Below are positions 33,718 through 42,384 of a stretch of DNA of 64,000 bases, piece by piece; within the stretch, counting starts at the first letter, position 1; every line of letters begins with the position of its first letter. Origin of the DNA: an uncultured Collinsella sp. (lineage in GTDB: Bacteria; Actinomycetota; Coriobacteriia; Coriobacteriales; Coriobacteriaceae); contig CAAFGG010000052.1 in the NCBI GenBank assembly GCA_900762325.1, positions 1 to 64,000 of the forward strand, written 5' to 3'. Position numbers and translations under genes: made by a program. The notes under the pieces are model-generated. The model saw only the letters and a list, made by a program, of their open reading frames with translations. It was not told where the DNA came from and searched no databases.

Positions 33718-36488
33718 CGCCCATGGATCAGGACCGCCAAAACAGCCAACGCCGCGATGCGCAGAACACGGAGCGCGAGCAGGATTTTACGACCTACCGC
33801 ACCGCCCAAAGCTCAAACGATATGGTGCCGACGGTTTTTCGCCGTGGCATCTACCGCACGATTCGCGGCAGCCTTAAGCGCTTCTTGTCAATCGTGATCA
33901 TCACGGCGCTTGGCGTGAGCGTGATGTGCGGCCTTAAGGCGGGCTGCGAGGACCTGTGCGATTCGGTTGACGCTTACTTTGACCAGCAGAATGTCTATGA
34001 CATCAACGTGCAGTCGACCTATGGTCTGACCGATGACGATCTTGCTGCGGTCCAAGAGGTCGATGGCGTCGAGACGGCCGAGGGCATCTATACCGAGACC
34101 GCCTATACCGCCGTGGGTACGACGCGCGAGCGTGTCGTCGTACAGAGCCTCTCCAAAGAGAATATTGACCAACCGGTGCTAGTACGCGGCGAGCTGCCCG
34201 AGACTTCGGGCGAAGTGGCAGTGACCTCACGTTTTTTGAAGGCTTCGGGCAAGAAAATCGGCGATACGGTGAGCTTTGCCGCCAACGATGCGAGCTCGTC
34301 GAACCAAAGTGCCAAGGATCAATTTGCCGCGGGCGACTACACCATTACGGCTGAGGTCCTCGATCCCACTGATGTGAGCTCCGACTCGACGGTCAACGCC
34401 TTTCGCGCTGCTTCGACTGCGGACTATAAGTTCTATGTGAGCGAGGACGCCGCGACATCTTCTTCCTACTCCGCTGTCCACGTGGTCGTCGAGGGAGTCA
34501 AGAGCCTCAACTCCTATTCGGATGCCTACTCGGCAAAGATCAATGAGGTCAAGGGCAATATCGAGAAGATCCGCGAGGAGCGTGAGAAGGCGCGCGCCCA
34601 GGAGCTGACGGTCGACACACCGGCGAGCTTGGACGCGGCTGAGCGTCAGGCGAATATGGTCTTTGGGATCGAGCAGGACAACATCAATCGCATGGCCGAG
34701 GGTAGCGACGAGCGTGCGCAGGCGCAAGCCGACCTGGACCAGCGCCGCGCCGCCGCCGACCAGCAGTTTGCCGATGCCCGCGCCGAGCTCTCTGACCTGG
34801 GCGAATGCACCTGGTACATCCAGGACCGCGGCAATATCGCAAGCTACTCGAGCGTCGAGAGCGATAGTTCTTCGATCGAGGCCATCGCCACGGTGTTCCC
34901 GTTCATCTTCTTTATCGTCGCCGTGCTTATCAGCCTCACCACTGCCACCCGCATGGTCGAGGAGGAGCGCACACTTATTGGCCTGTACAAGGCGCTCGGC
35001 TATTCACGCGGGCGTATCCTGTCCAAATATGTGGACTACTCGCTGTGGGCGTGTCTGATCGGTGGCGTGCTCGGCAATATCATCGGATTTGTGGGTCTGC
35101 CGCTGTTCTTGTTTACGGTGTTCGACGACATGTACTCGCTGCCCCAGATGCTACTTTCGTACGACATCGTGTCCTCGATCGTTTCGGTGGCGCTGTTTGC
35201 CGTGGGCGTGGTGGGAGCCACGATTATCGCCTGCCGCCACGAGATGGCCGAGACCCCTGCCTCGCTCATGCGCCCCAAGGCTCCGCGCGCCGGCTCGCGC
35301 ATTCTGCTCGAGCGCATCGGCTTTATCTGGCGCCGCATGGGCTTTTTGAACAAGGTCGCTGCACGCAACCTGTTCCGCTACAAAAAGCGCGCCTTTATGA
35401 CCATCTTTGGCATTGCGGGCTGCACGGCGCTTGTGATTTGCGGCATGGGCATCCGTGATACGTCGGTCGCGCTGTCGCCCAAGCAGTACGGCCACATCAC
35501 GCGCTACGATTTGCTGGCGGTCGCCAACCCCGATGATTTTTCGCAGACGTGCGCGGCGTTGGATGAGCGCAGTGCAGCCAAGGATTCCAACGTGACCGTG
35601 ACTTCGACGCTGCCGATTATGACAGACAACGTCACCTTTACATTTGGCGGTAAGAGCGAGACCGTGCAGCTCATCGTGATTCCCGACGACCGCACGGGTG
35701 ACTTGGGCGATTACGTGCGCCTGGAGGATGAGTCCAAAGAACCGCTCGCCCTGCGTGACGGGGATGTGTATTTGAGCAAGAGCTCTCAGCTGGTGCTGGG
35801 GATCAAGCCGGGTGACACGGCGCAGGTCCAGGATTCGTCGCTCAACGTCGCCAAGGTCAAGGTCAGCGACATCTCGCTCAACTATCTGGGTAACACGCTT
35901 TACATGACGCAGGGCACCTATGAGCGCGCGTTCGGCCGAAGCGCGCGCCTCAACGGCATCCTTGCGCTGCTTAAGGGTTCGTCGGCCGATCAGATTGCGT
36001 TTACCAACCGTCTTAAGAGCGATGGTTGGATTACGCTGTCGAGTACCGCCGAGCATTGGGAAAACTATGAGGCAAACTTTACGATTATTAATTCGGTCGT
36101 GGTGCTTGTGACCTTTATGGCGGCGTGCCTGTCGTTTGTGGTGGTATTTACGTTGTCTAACACCAACATCTCGGAGCGCGAACGCGAGCTGGCGACTATC
36201 AAGGTGCTGGGCTTCCGTCGTGGCGAGGTGCACCATTACGTCAACAAGGAGACGTTGATTCTTACGGCGATCGGAGCCGCGCTGGGCGTGCCGCTGGGCG
36301 GCTTGCTGGCCGAGAGCTTTACCTACATTTTGCAGATGCCGTCGCTGTACTTTGACGTCGAGGTCGAGCCGCTGAGCTACGTGCTTGCCGTGGTGCTTTC
36401 CTTCGGCTTTACGATCATCGTCAACCTCGCTACCAATCGCACCCTCAATAAGATCGACATGGTCGGTGCCCTCAAGAGCGCCGAGTAG
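33711..36488 (+). CDS. FtsX/MacB-type ABC permease with two transmembrane blocks
   Basis: 925 residues. One N-terminal helix (about 50-72), a large external domain, an Ala/Glu/Arg-rich coiled coil (about 280-365), three helices (about 395-515), a second external domain, and three C-terminal helices with the FtsX block LATIKVLGFRRGEVHHYV. It pairs with the preceding ATPase. The architecture matches large actinobacterial and Firmicutes FtsX-like permeases linked to antimicrobial resistance or envelope work. Starts GTG 33711 (overlapping) and ATG 33723 are both possible and lack a strong ribosome site. Confidence 0.9.
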   Translation: MVAPMDQDRQNSQRRDAQNTEREQDFTTYRTAQSSNDMVPTVFRRGIYRTIRGSLKRFLSIVIITALGVSVMCGLKAGCEDLCDSVDAYFDQQNVYDINVQSTYGLTDDDLAAVQEVDGVETAEGIYTETAYTAVGTTRERVVVQSLSKENIDQPVLVRGELPETSGEVAVTSRFLKASGKKIGDTVSFAANDASSSNQSAKDQFAAGDYTITAEVLDPTDVSSDSTVNAFRAASTADYKFYVSEDAATSSSYSAVHVVVEGVKSLNSYSDAYSAKINEVKGNIEKIREEREKARAQELTVDTPASLDAAERQANMVFGIEQDNINRMAEGSDERAQAQADLDQRRAAADQQFADARAELSDLGECTWYIQDRGNIASYSSVESDSSSIEAIATVFPFIFFIVAVLISLTTATRMVEEERTLIGLYKALGYSRGRILSKYVDYSLWACLIGGVLGNIIGFVGLPLFLFTVFDDMYSLPQMLLSYDIVSSIVSVALFAVGVVGATIIACRHEMAETPASLMRPKAPRAGSRILLERIGFIWRRMGFLNKVAARNLFRYKKRAFMTIFGIAGCTALVICGMGIRDTSVALSPKQYGHITRYDLLAVANPDDFSQTCAALDERSAAKDSNVTVTSTLPIMTDNVTFTFGGKSETVQLIVIPDDRTGDLGDYVRLEDESKEPLALRDGDVYLSKSSQLVLGIKPGDTAQVQDSSLNVAKVKVSDISLNYLGNTLYMTQGTYERAFGRSARLNGILALLKGSSADQIAFTNRLKSDGWITLSSTAEHWENYEANFTIINSVVVLVTFMAACLSFVVVFTLSNTNISERERELATIKVLGFRRGEVHHYVNKETLILTAIGAALGVPLGGLLAESFTYILQMPSLYFDVEVEPLSYVLAVVLSFGFTIIVNLATNRTLNKIDMVGALKSAE

Positions 36489-36527
36489 CCTGCCAAAAAG
36501 GGACAGGTTTATTTTGGCGGGTTTTAT
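36489..36527. repeat. GGGACAGGTTT palindrome, copy c
   Basis: CCTGCCAAAA-AGGGACAGGTTTA-TTTTGGCGGG then TTTTAT. It starts at the first base after the FtsX permease stop codon. Confidence 0.7.
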
Positions 36528-36687
36528 TGGGGCAAACGCCGGACAACCATTAGGTGGCCCGGCGTTTGCCCCGTCAAACGGGCTTTCCATTTGCCTTTCA
36601 TTCTATTTGGTTTTCGCTCGCAGGCGTGGATGAGAGGCTCTCTTTGGCCTTCGAGATTGGGCTTGTATGGGTCGTATGCCACAAAAT

Positions 36688-36827
36688 GGGCCTATCTACT
36701 ACGTTTGCTACCACACCCTCGACCGTGACAAAGATTATGAAATTAAAACCGCAGGTAGAGGGCTTGCCAGTTTTCGGAAAAGGCGGGTATGGTCGGCCCT
36801 CTCGAGTTAAACGTAGTAAATAGGCCC
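36688..36827. repeat. 140-base element with 19-base terminal inverted repeats
   Basis: GGGCCTATCTACTACGTTT at 36688-36706 and AAACGTAGTAAATAGGCCC at 36809-36827 are complementary at 18 of 19 positions and enclose 102 bases. The interior has no clear ORF with a ribosome site. TTTTC follows the right arm. It could be a small non-autonomous mobile element. It lies in the 36489-37002 gap, which also holds two other palindromes and a GGTCAG / CTGACC hairpin near 36842-36878. Confidence 0.5.
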
Positions 36828-36888
36828 TTTTCTTGGTGCGCGGTCAGCTCAATGCTAATCTCCGTGCCGGAACTGACCCAGTTGTTTG

Positions 36889-36959
36889 TAAGTTGCGGTG
36901 ATATACGGACTGTTTGGCGCTTTGGAGCTTCAAAACAGTCCCTATCTCACCGCAACTTA
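36889..36959. repeat. Palindrome of the AGTTGCGGTG family, copy 2
   Basis: 27-base arms beginning TAAGTTGCGGTGATATA and ending CTATCTCACCGCAACTTA, two mismatches, 17-base loop. The outer 13 bases and the TGTTT / AAACA inner edge match copy 1 at 17969. Confidence 0.7.
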
Positions 36960-37002
36960 GGAGAAGGGCGGGGGCGGTTGGGTGCTGGTGGGTCGGAGCG
37001 TG

Positions 37003-37923
37003 TTAGGCCTGTTTGCGGTGCTTCCATTGTTTGCGGCACCAGCGCATGAGCGCCTTTATGACGGGAATCGTGATGAGGATGATCCATGCAGGATGGGGCT
37101 GTCCCAAACAGAGCCACATGTAGAGGAACCAAGCGATGGCGGCTGCCGGGTAGATGGCCTCGATCAGCTTAGACAGGTGGCGCCGATCGATGAAGTCACC
37201 AATCGCGTAGTAGACGGGAACCAGAAAGACGAGGAAAAGCCCCATGCCCCATGTGCCGTAGACAATGCCGAGCACCAGATAGGCGAGAGTAACAAGTGCG
37301 GGGAAGGGGAATTTGTTCCATGCACGTCCGACCTTGGTGTGGAAATGCTTGCCATGATGGTCGAGCTTGTCGTGTGCTTCCTTCCAGCTGGAAAACGTTT
37401 CGCCGTCGATGGTGACGGTGCCGTCGTCATTGGTGCGTACGCTATGTCCATCGTCCTCAAGCGTATCGATATGCACGCCGTCCGGCCCCACATGCACCTC
37501 TTCGCCCTTGCGCTCGTTGGTCACATGGATGCCGCTCCAACCAACATGGACTTCCTCGCCTTTATTGGGATCAATGACGTGGATACCGCGCGCGAGGGAA
37601 ATATCGACAAGTGGTTTGTCGCCGCAATCGGCGTGCCCGGCAGAATCCTCAGCCTCGTCAGCCACATCCGCCGTCTCGGTGTCGGCGCTACCGTCCTCCA
37701 GGTCGTCGGCATCGTTGGCCGCCTCCCCATACAACAGCTCATCCAGCGACACGCCATACAGCGCGGCGAGCGCAATAAGGTTATCGGTATCGGGCGAGGA
37801 TTCGCTGCGCTCCCATTTACTGACAGCCTGACGACTCACACCTAGCTGGGCGGCAAGCGCCTCCTGAGAAAGCCCGGCAGCCTTGCGGCGATCGACGAGG
37901 CGCTGTGCCATCGCAAGATCCAT
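37003..37923 (-). CDS. Xre-type HTH regulator with membrane-spanning C-terminal domain
   Basis: 306 residues. HTH at 10-60 (AAGLSQEALAAQLGVSRQAV then SKWERSESSPD), an acidic linker, a stretch with two near-copies of KGEEVHVGWSGIHV / KGEEVHVGPDGVHI, then four or so membrane helices from about 205. AAAGGA precedes ATG 37923; a longer in-frame start at 37995 has no site. The layout suggests a membrane-tethered regulator sensing the envelope. CTACCGGTAG sites upstream are likely its own operator. Confidence 0.85.
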   Translation of the reverse strand: MDLAMAQRLVDRRKAAGLSQEALAAQLGVSRQAVSKWERSESSPDTDNLIALAALYGVSLDELLYGEAANDADDLEDGSADTETADVADEAEDSAGHADCGDKPLVDISLARGIHVIDPNKGEEVHVGWSGIHVTNERKGEEVHVGPDGVHIDTLEDDGHSVRTNDDGTVTIDGETFSSWKEAHDKLDHHGKHFHTKVGRAWNKFPFPALVTLAYLVLGIVYGTWGMGLFLVFLVPVYYAIGDFIDRRHLSKLIEAIYPAAAIAWFLYMWLCLGQPHPAWIILITIPVIKALMRWCRKQWKHRKQA

Positions 37924-37977
37924 GGTGGTTCCTTTCGTTTGATGGTCGAATCGAATGAGCCGAGTATGCCGAGAACA

Positions 37978-38038
37978 ACCGGTAGCGACCACCATTTCTA
38001 GTTAGAATCTGCCCCAACCCTACCGCAACTACCGGTAG
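37978..38038. promoter_or_regulatory. CCGGTAG repeats upstream of the membrane HTH gene
   Basis: ACCGGTAG at 37978-37985 and the perfect palindrome CTACCGGTAG at 38029-38038, preceded by CTACCG at 38020-38025. Candidate autoregulatory operator. Confidence 0.45.
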
Positions 38039-38171
38039 CAATCCCTAACGACCAGCCATTTCAGGACAAATGTCAGTGCTACTCTCAGCTAAGAGCCTGC
38101 AACATCCCAAAATCTCAGCCCACGCACTTGCAGCAAGAAGACGAATAGCCTCGGCCTCCCTAGTTACCGCA

Positions 38172-38292
38172 GGAGGCCCCAGGGCTTACCTCCCAAATCT
38201 TTCCGCAGGACGGAAGGACCCCGCCGCGCGAAGCGCACGGCGGGGTCCTGACATGTCCGAGGACGATTTGGGAGGTAAGCCCTGGGGCCTCC
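38172..38292. repeat. Large nested palindrome, family R copy 4, 3' of pfkA
   Basis: Outer arms GGAGGCCCCAGGGCTTACC... and ...GGTAAGCCCTGGGGCCTCC are perfect. Inside: TTTCCGCAGGACGGAAGGAC, core stem GGACCCCGCCG / CGGCGGGGTCC, then ATGTCCGAGGACGATTTGGG. It is nearly identical in its unpaired strings to copy 2. It lies about 25 bases after the pfkA stop; the gap 37924-38315 holds no gene. Confidence 0.75.
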
Positions 38293-38315
38293 GATGGGGG
38301 CGGTTCCAGCCGAGG

Positions 38316-39395
38316 TTATTCGTCGCCGAAGCTGATGCCCAACGCCTTGGCCTCGCGCACCAGATCGCTCTGGGGGTCGACATATTTGAGCTTGCCAGCG
38401 ACATCCTCGAGCGGCATGTGGCACATCTTGCCGTCGCGCAGGGCGATCATGTAGCCAAACTCGCCGCGCAGGCAGCCGAGTGCCGCCTCGACGCCGCACT
38501 GGGTCGCAAAGATGCGGTCCTGGGCGTCGGGCTGACCGCCGCGCTGCGTATGGCCGGGGATGGCGACGCGGGTCTCGCGGCCGGTCTTGGCCTCGATCTC
38601 CTTGGCGATGTCGTACACGATCGACGGGCTCGTGCGCTCGGCAAGCTTCTTCTTGTACTCCTTCTTGGACAGCGCCGCGTCCTCCTTGGAGATAGCGCCC
38701 TCGGCGACGGCTACGATGGTAAAGCGGCTGCCGGTCTCCATGCGATGCTCGATGGTCTTGATGACGTTGTCCATGTCGTAGGGGATCTCGGGAATCAGGA
38801 TGACGTCCGCGCCGCCCGCGACGCCGGCATACAGCGGAATCCAACCGACCTTGTGGCCCATGATCTCGATGACAAACACGCGGCCGTGACTCGAGGCAGT
38901 GGTGTGGATGTCGTCGATGCACTTGGTGGCGACGTCGATGGCGCTCGTAAAGCCAAACGTCAGCTCGGTGCCCCAGGTGTCGTTATCGATGGTCTTGGGC
39001 AGGGCGATAACGTTGAGGCCCTCTTCGCGCAGGCGGTTGGCGGTCTTGGTGGAGCCGTTACCGCCCAGCATAAACAGGCAGTCGAGCTGCAGCTTATGAT
39101 AGGTGTGGACCATTGCGGGCACCTTCTCGACGCCGTCGGCCTCGGGAATGTCCAAGCGCTTGAACGGCGTGCGGCTCGTGCCCAGGATGGTGCCGCCGCG
39201 GGTGAGGATGCCGCTAAAATCGGCGGGCGTCATAACACGGAATCTGCTGTAGATAAGGCCCTGGTAGCCGTCCTCAAAACCATAGATCTCGATAGGCTCT
39301 TCGCTATTGGTCATAAGCGTTTTGACAATGCCGCGCATGGTGGCGTTGAGCGCCTGGCAGTCGCCGCCACTGGTAAGAAGACCGATCCTAAGCAT
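38316..39395 (-). CDS. pfkA: 6-phosphofructokinase, G104/K124-type
   Basis: 359 residues. LLTSGGDCQALNATMRG at the start, GRETR and GGADVILIPEIPYD later. The nucleotide site reads GGNGS (111-115): Asn replaces the Asp that positions Mg in E. coli PfkA (D103), Gly is kept at the E. coli 104 position, and Lys replaces Gly at the 124 position (PKTIDND, K134). Lys there is found in PPi-dependent and some ATP-dependent PFKs. The phosphate donor is therefore open. It is followed by the family R palindrome copy 4. Confidence 0.9.
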   Translation of the reverse strand: MLRIGLLTSGGDCQALNATMRGIVKTLMTNSEEPIEIYGFEDGYQGLIYSRFRVMTPADFSGILTRGGTILGTSRTPFKRLDIPEADGVEKVPAMVHTYHKLQLDCLFMLGGNGSTKTANRLREEGLNVIALPKTIDNDTWGTELTFGFTSAIDVATKCIDDIHTTASSHGRVFVIEIMGHKVGWIPLYAGVAGGADVILIPEIPYDMDNVIKTIEHRMETGSRFTIVAVAEGAISKEDAALSKKEYKKKLAERTSPSIVYDIAKEIEAKTGRETRVAIPGHTQRGGQPDAQDRIFATQCGVEAALGCLRGEFGYMIALRDGKMCHMPLEDVAGKLKYVDPQSDLVREAKALGISFGDE

Positions 39396-39432
39396 GATGA
39401 ATCCTTCCGGGCAAGTTATAACATGCGCATAA

Positions 39433-39467
39433 GTTTACCCCCGCACACTGTTGATACGGGGGTAAAA
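39433..39467. terminator. Stem-loop between the Ntn-hydrolase and pfkA genes
   Basis: TTTACCCCCG / CGGGGGTAAA with a 13-base loop. No T-run on the minus strand; it may end the upstream gene weakly or act in the pfkA leader. Confidence 0.45.
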
Positions 39468-39535
39468 CGTGTTAGCTCAAGCGTATAGAAATGTAAGCAA
39501 CGTCAGGCGAGCGTAAGGACGACGGTGCCAGCTCC

Positions 39536-40621
39536 TTACAGCGCGAAGGCGTCGACGTCGCCCCAGTGGCGGCGCAGCGTGATGGCGGCAGCGGGCTCGG
39601 TGTTGTCAAAGACGACCGACCACTGCGTGTTGCTGGTGATGTCTTCCGGATTGGGCTTTTGCGCCGCAGCGCGCAGGGCCTTCCAAGCGACTGCCTCATC
39701 TTGGGCGCCGGTATGGGCGTCGAGGACATCGGCGATGGCGATGGCGCGTTCCTTGCCATGGCCCAGCTCGCCGTTCTTTTGGTTGGGCAGCACTTCGTTG
39801 CCATAGCAGGCGTAGAAGTTCGTAACCTGGCGTACGGGCGTTGCCTTGCATGCACGGTTGGGATCGCGCGGATCCCACTCCACCACCCGCGCGTCACCGG
39901 CGGCGTCGTTGATAAAGAAGTGGTAGTCGCGTCCGGCCATGGCGTGCATGTCGTAGGCGGAAAGCAGGTCTACGGCCTCCTGCGTGGTAGCCGCGCGGTC
40001 GAGCACCAGGCGGATGGCGAGCGAGGTGTTGATGACGGGGCGTTGCGTGTCCTGGTCACAGGGCTTGGAATCCAGGGTGAGTACGGCAATGGACACGCCG
40101 TATTCGTTAACACCGTCGAGCTGGGCAAACGGGCCCATGAGTGCGGCGGCGCGTCCAGCGACGGAGTCAAGCGGAGTGTTGGCGCCCAGGTTATTGAGGG
40201 CCGCAAAGCCGATGGAGGCATAGCCATTGCGCGGGTGATTGCGCACCAGCAGCGCCGAGGTGTCGTCCTTAAAGTCGTAATTGCGACCGGTGCGCACGCG
40301 GTCTTCGGCATCTACGGCGACAAAAGCGCTGCAGGCAAACTGGGGTGCCTGGACATGTGTCGGCACACCGGGCAGCACCTGCGCCACCACGGCATCGATG
40401 TAGGCCTGGTCGTCGCGCACGCCAGCAGCGATGATGCGATCAAGATCGTAGTCGTAGGCGATGTCGATTGCGTACAGGTCATAGCCATCCGCATAGTCGG
40501 TCAAGCGTTTGAGCGACGCGGCGGACTTGATTTGCTTGTGATAAACGATACCGGTGGCAGCGGCAAGGCCGACGGCGGCTCCCGCGACACCGTAGGCGAT
40601 GGCAATGTTACGTGGCTTCAT
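39536..40621 (-). CDS. Ntn-hydrolase of the choloylglycine hydrolase / N-acylethanolamine amidase-like family
   Basis: 361 residues. A hydrophobic N-terminal segment (about 8-26) anchors or exports it. The catalytic Cys is internal, C97 in QFACSAFVAVDAEDRV, followed by TGRNYDF with R113. This spacing resembles the NAAA/acid-ceramidase-like branch, in which self-cleavage before Cys exposes the nucleophile, rather than bile salt hydrolases that start Met-Cys. GAGGAG precedes the ATG. It should cleave a linear amide; the substrate is unknown, and lipid amides or conjugated bile acids are candidates. Confidence 0.82.
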   Translation of the reverse strand: MKPRNIAIAYGVAGAAVGLAAATGIVYHKQIKSAASLKRLTDYADGYDLYAIDIAYDYDLDRIIAAGVRDDQAYIDAVVAQVLPGVPTHVQAPQFACSAFVAVDAEDRVRTGRNYDFKDDTSALLVRNHPRNGYASIGFAALNNLGANTPLDSVAGRAAALMGPFAQLDGVNEYGVSIAVLTLDSKPCDQDTQRPVINTSLAIRLVLDRAATTQEAVDLLSAYDMHAMAGRDYHFFINDAAGDARVVEWDPRDPNRACKATPVRQVTNFYACYGNEVLPNQKNGELGHGKERAIAIADVLDAHTGAQDEAVAWKALRAAAQKPNPEDITSNTQWSVVFDNTEPAAAITLRRHWGDVDAFAL

Positions 40622-40782
40622 GACGACTCCTCTCGTCCTGTTAGCGTAATTGTCGCAAAAGGAGTGCGGGCATGATGACTCAACTTGGTGAGCGGCGCGG
40701 AATTAAGCACGGAATGAAGAGTGCGGCGCTGGCGCGGCGGGGTATGCTGGAAGGGACCATCAACCCAGCGAAAGGGGAGAGC

Positions 40783-42168
40783 ATGACGGATCAGGAAACG
40801 CCCGAGCGCGCGCACGTGACGGCCGACGATATCGAGGCCGCCAACGACCTTATCGACTTTATCGAGGCATGCCCCAGCATGTTCCATACGGCGGCGACCA
40901 TTATGGCCGAGCTCGACGAGGCAGGCTTTACCTATCTGCCCGAGAACGCGGCATGGGATATCGAACCGGGCGGTCGTTACTACACGCAGCGCAATACTTC
41001 GAGCGTTATCGCCTTTAAGGTGGGCGAGGACTTGGCTGCGACGTGGGGCGAGGACGGCGTTGCCGGTGACTATCATTTTCAGCTCACGGCGTCGCACAGC
41101 GATTCGCCGACGTTTAAGGTCAAGGCCGTGCCCGAGCTTGACGGCGCAGGCGAGACGTTGCGCCTGAACACCGAGGCCTACGGCGGCATGATCGACTACA
41201 CCTGGTTCGATCGTCCGTTGGCGCTCGCGGGCCGCGTGTTGGTACGCGAAGGCGACCGTATTGAGAGCCGCCTGCTTGCCACCGAGCGCGAAGTCGCTAT
41301 TATCCCGAGTCTTGCTATCCACATGAACCGCGGCGTTAACGAGGGCTTTGCTCCCAACCGAGCCGTCGACCTGTGCCCGCTCATCAGCGCCGGTGACCTT
41401 AAGCAGGGCGACTTTGACGCCCTGATTGCCGACGAGTTGGACGTTGAGCCCGAGCAGATTCTGGGCCGCGATCTGTTCCTGGTCAATCGTCAGGATGCGC
41501 GCATTTGGGGCTGGGCCGACGAGTTCATCTCGACGCCCAAGCTCGACGACCTGGCCTGCGCCTACACCTCACTGCAGGCATTTTTGGGTGCCGAGAACGC
41601 GCACGACGTTTCGGTCTTCTGCTGCTTTGATAACGAGGAGGTTGGCTCCGAGACCAAGCAGGGCGCCATGTCGACGTTCTTGGCCGACGCGCTGCGCCGC
41701 ATTAACGGATCGTTGGGCTTTGACGACGAGTCGTACCACCGCGCACTTGCCGCCTCGATGCTTGTAAGCTGCGACAATGCACATGCCGTGCACCCCAACC
41801 ATGCCGAGAAGTGCGATGCCCGCAACCAGGTGATGCTCAACGGCGGCATCGTCATTAAGGAAGCCGCCAACCAGCACTACTGCACCGATGCCTTTAGCCG
41901 CGCGGTGTTCCAGGCCATCTGCGATGACGCCGACGTGCCCACGCAGGCCTTCGCCAACAAGAGCGACATGGCCGGCGGCTCCACGCTCGGCAATCTGTCC
42001 AATATGCAGGCGAGTATGCATGCCGTGGACGTGGGCCTGCCGCAGCTTGCCATGCACTCGAGCTACGAGACCGGCGGCGTGCGCGACGTAATGTACGCCA
42101 TCCGCGCCCTCACCGCCTTCTACGAGCGAAACCTAACCATCAACGGCGCCGAAAGCGTGGAACTCTAA
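40783..42168 (+). CDS. apeB: M18-family aminopeptidase
   Basis: 461 residues. Zinc ligands and catalytic residues are seen in LTASHSDSP (His), LDDLACAY (Asp), CFDNEEVGSE (Glu pair), SCDNAHAVHPN (Asp) and AMHSSYETGG (His). It removes acidic or other N-terminal residues from peptides in the cytosol. Start 40783 has AAAGGGGAGA upstream; an upstream in-frame ATG (40672) would add 37 residues with no homology. A GGGACAG palindrome begins at its stop codon. Confidence 0.93.
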   Translation: MTDQETPERAHVTADDIEAANDLIDFIEACPSMFHTAATIMAELDEAGFTYLPENAAWDIEPGGRYYTQRNTSSVIAFKVGEDLAATWGEDGVAGDYHFQLTASHSDSPTFKVKAVPELDGAGETLRLNTEAYGGMIDYTWFDRPLALAGRVLVREGDRIESRLLATEREVAIIPSLAIHMNRGVNEGFAPNRAVDLCPLISAGDLKQGDFDALIADELDVEPEQILGRDLFLVNRQDARIWGWADEFISTPKLDDLACAYTSLQAFLGAENAHDVSVFCCFDNEEVGSETKQGAMSTFLADALRRINGSLGFDDESYHRALAASMLVSCDNAHAVHPNHAEKCDARNQVMLNGGIVIKEAANQHYCTDAFSRAVFQAICDDADVPTQAFANKSDMAGGSTLGNLSNMQASMHAVDVGLPQLAMHSSYETGGVRDVMYAIRALTAFYERNLTINGAESVEL

Positions 42169-42207
42169 AACCTGCCAAAAAGGGACAGGTTTATTTTGGC
42201 AGGTTTT
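42167..42207. repeat. GGGACAGGTTT palindrome, copy d
   Basis: Perfect 14-base arms AAAACCTGCCAAAA and TTTTGGCAGGTTTT around AGGGACAGGTTTA. It starts inside the stop codon of the M18 gene. The cleanest copy of the family. Confidence 0.75.
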
Positions 42208-42255
42208 ATCTGGGCGAATGCAAAGGGTGAAACCGAACTAGATCTGCGATACGTG

Positions 42256-42289
42256 GCCGCCGAGGTGCAGTGTGCCTCGGCGGCTTTTT
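42256..42289 (+). terminator. Rho-independent terminator
   Basis: Perfect GCCGCCGAGG / CCTCGGCGGC, nine-base loop, then TTTTT. Confidence 0.85.
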
Positions 42290-42313
42290 GTGTACAGAGT
42301 ACGGCTAATGCTT

Positions 42314-42359
42314 GTAAATGCTATACATGCTTTACGTATCTACCATAGAGATTTATGAT
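42314..42359 (+). promoter_or_regulatory. Promoter and candidate operator of the toxin-antitoxin operon
   Basis: TTTACG (42331-42336), 17-base spacer, TATGAT (42354-42359). An imperfect inverted repeat with GTAAATGC at 42314 and GCTTTAC ending 42335 overlaps the -35, a usual place for antitoxin autorepression. Confidence 0.5.
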
Positions 42360-42384
42360 AGTTTTGAAGAATTAAGGAGGGGTC

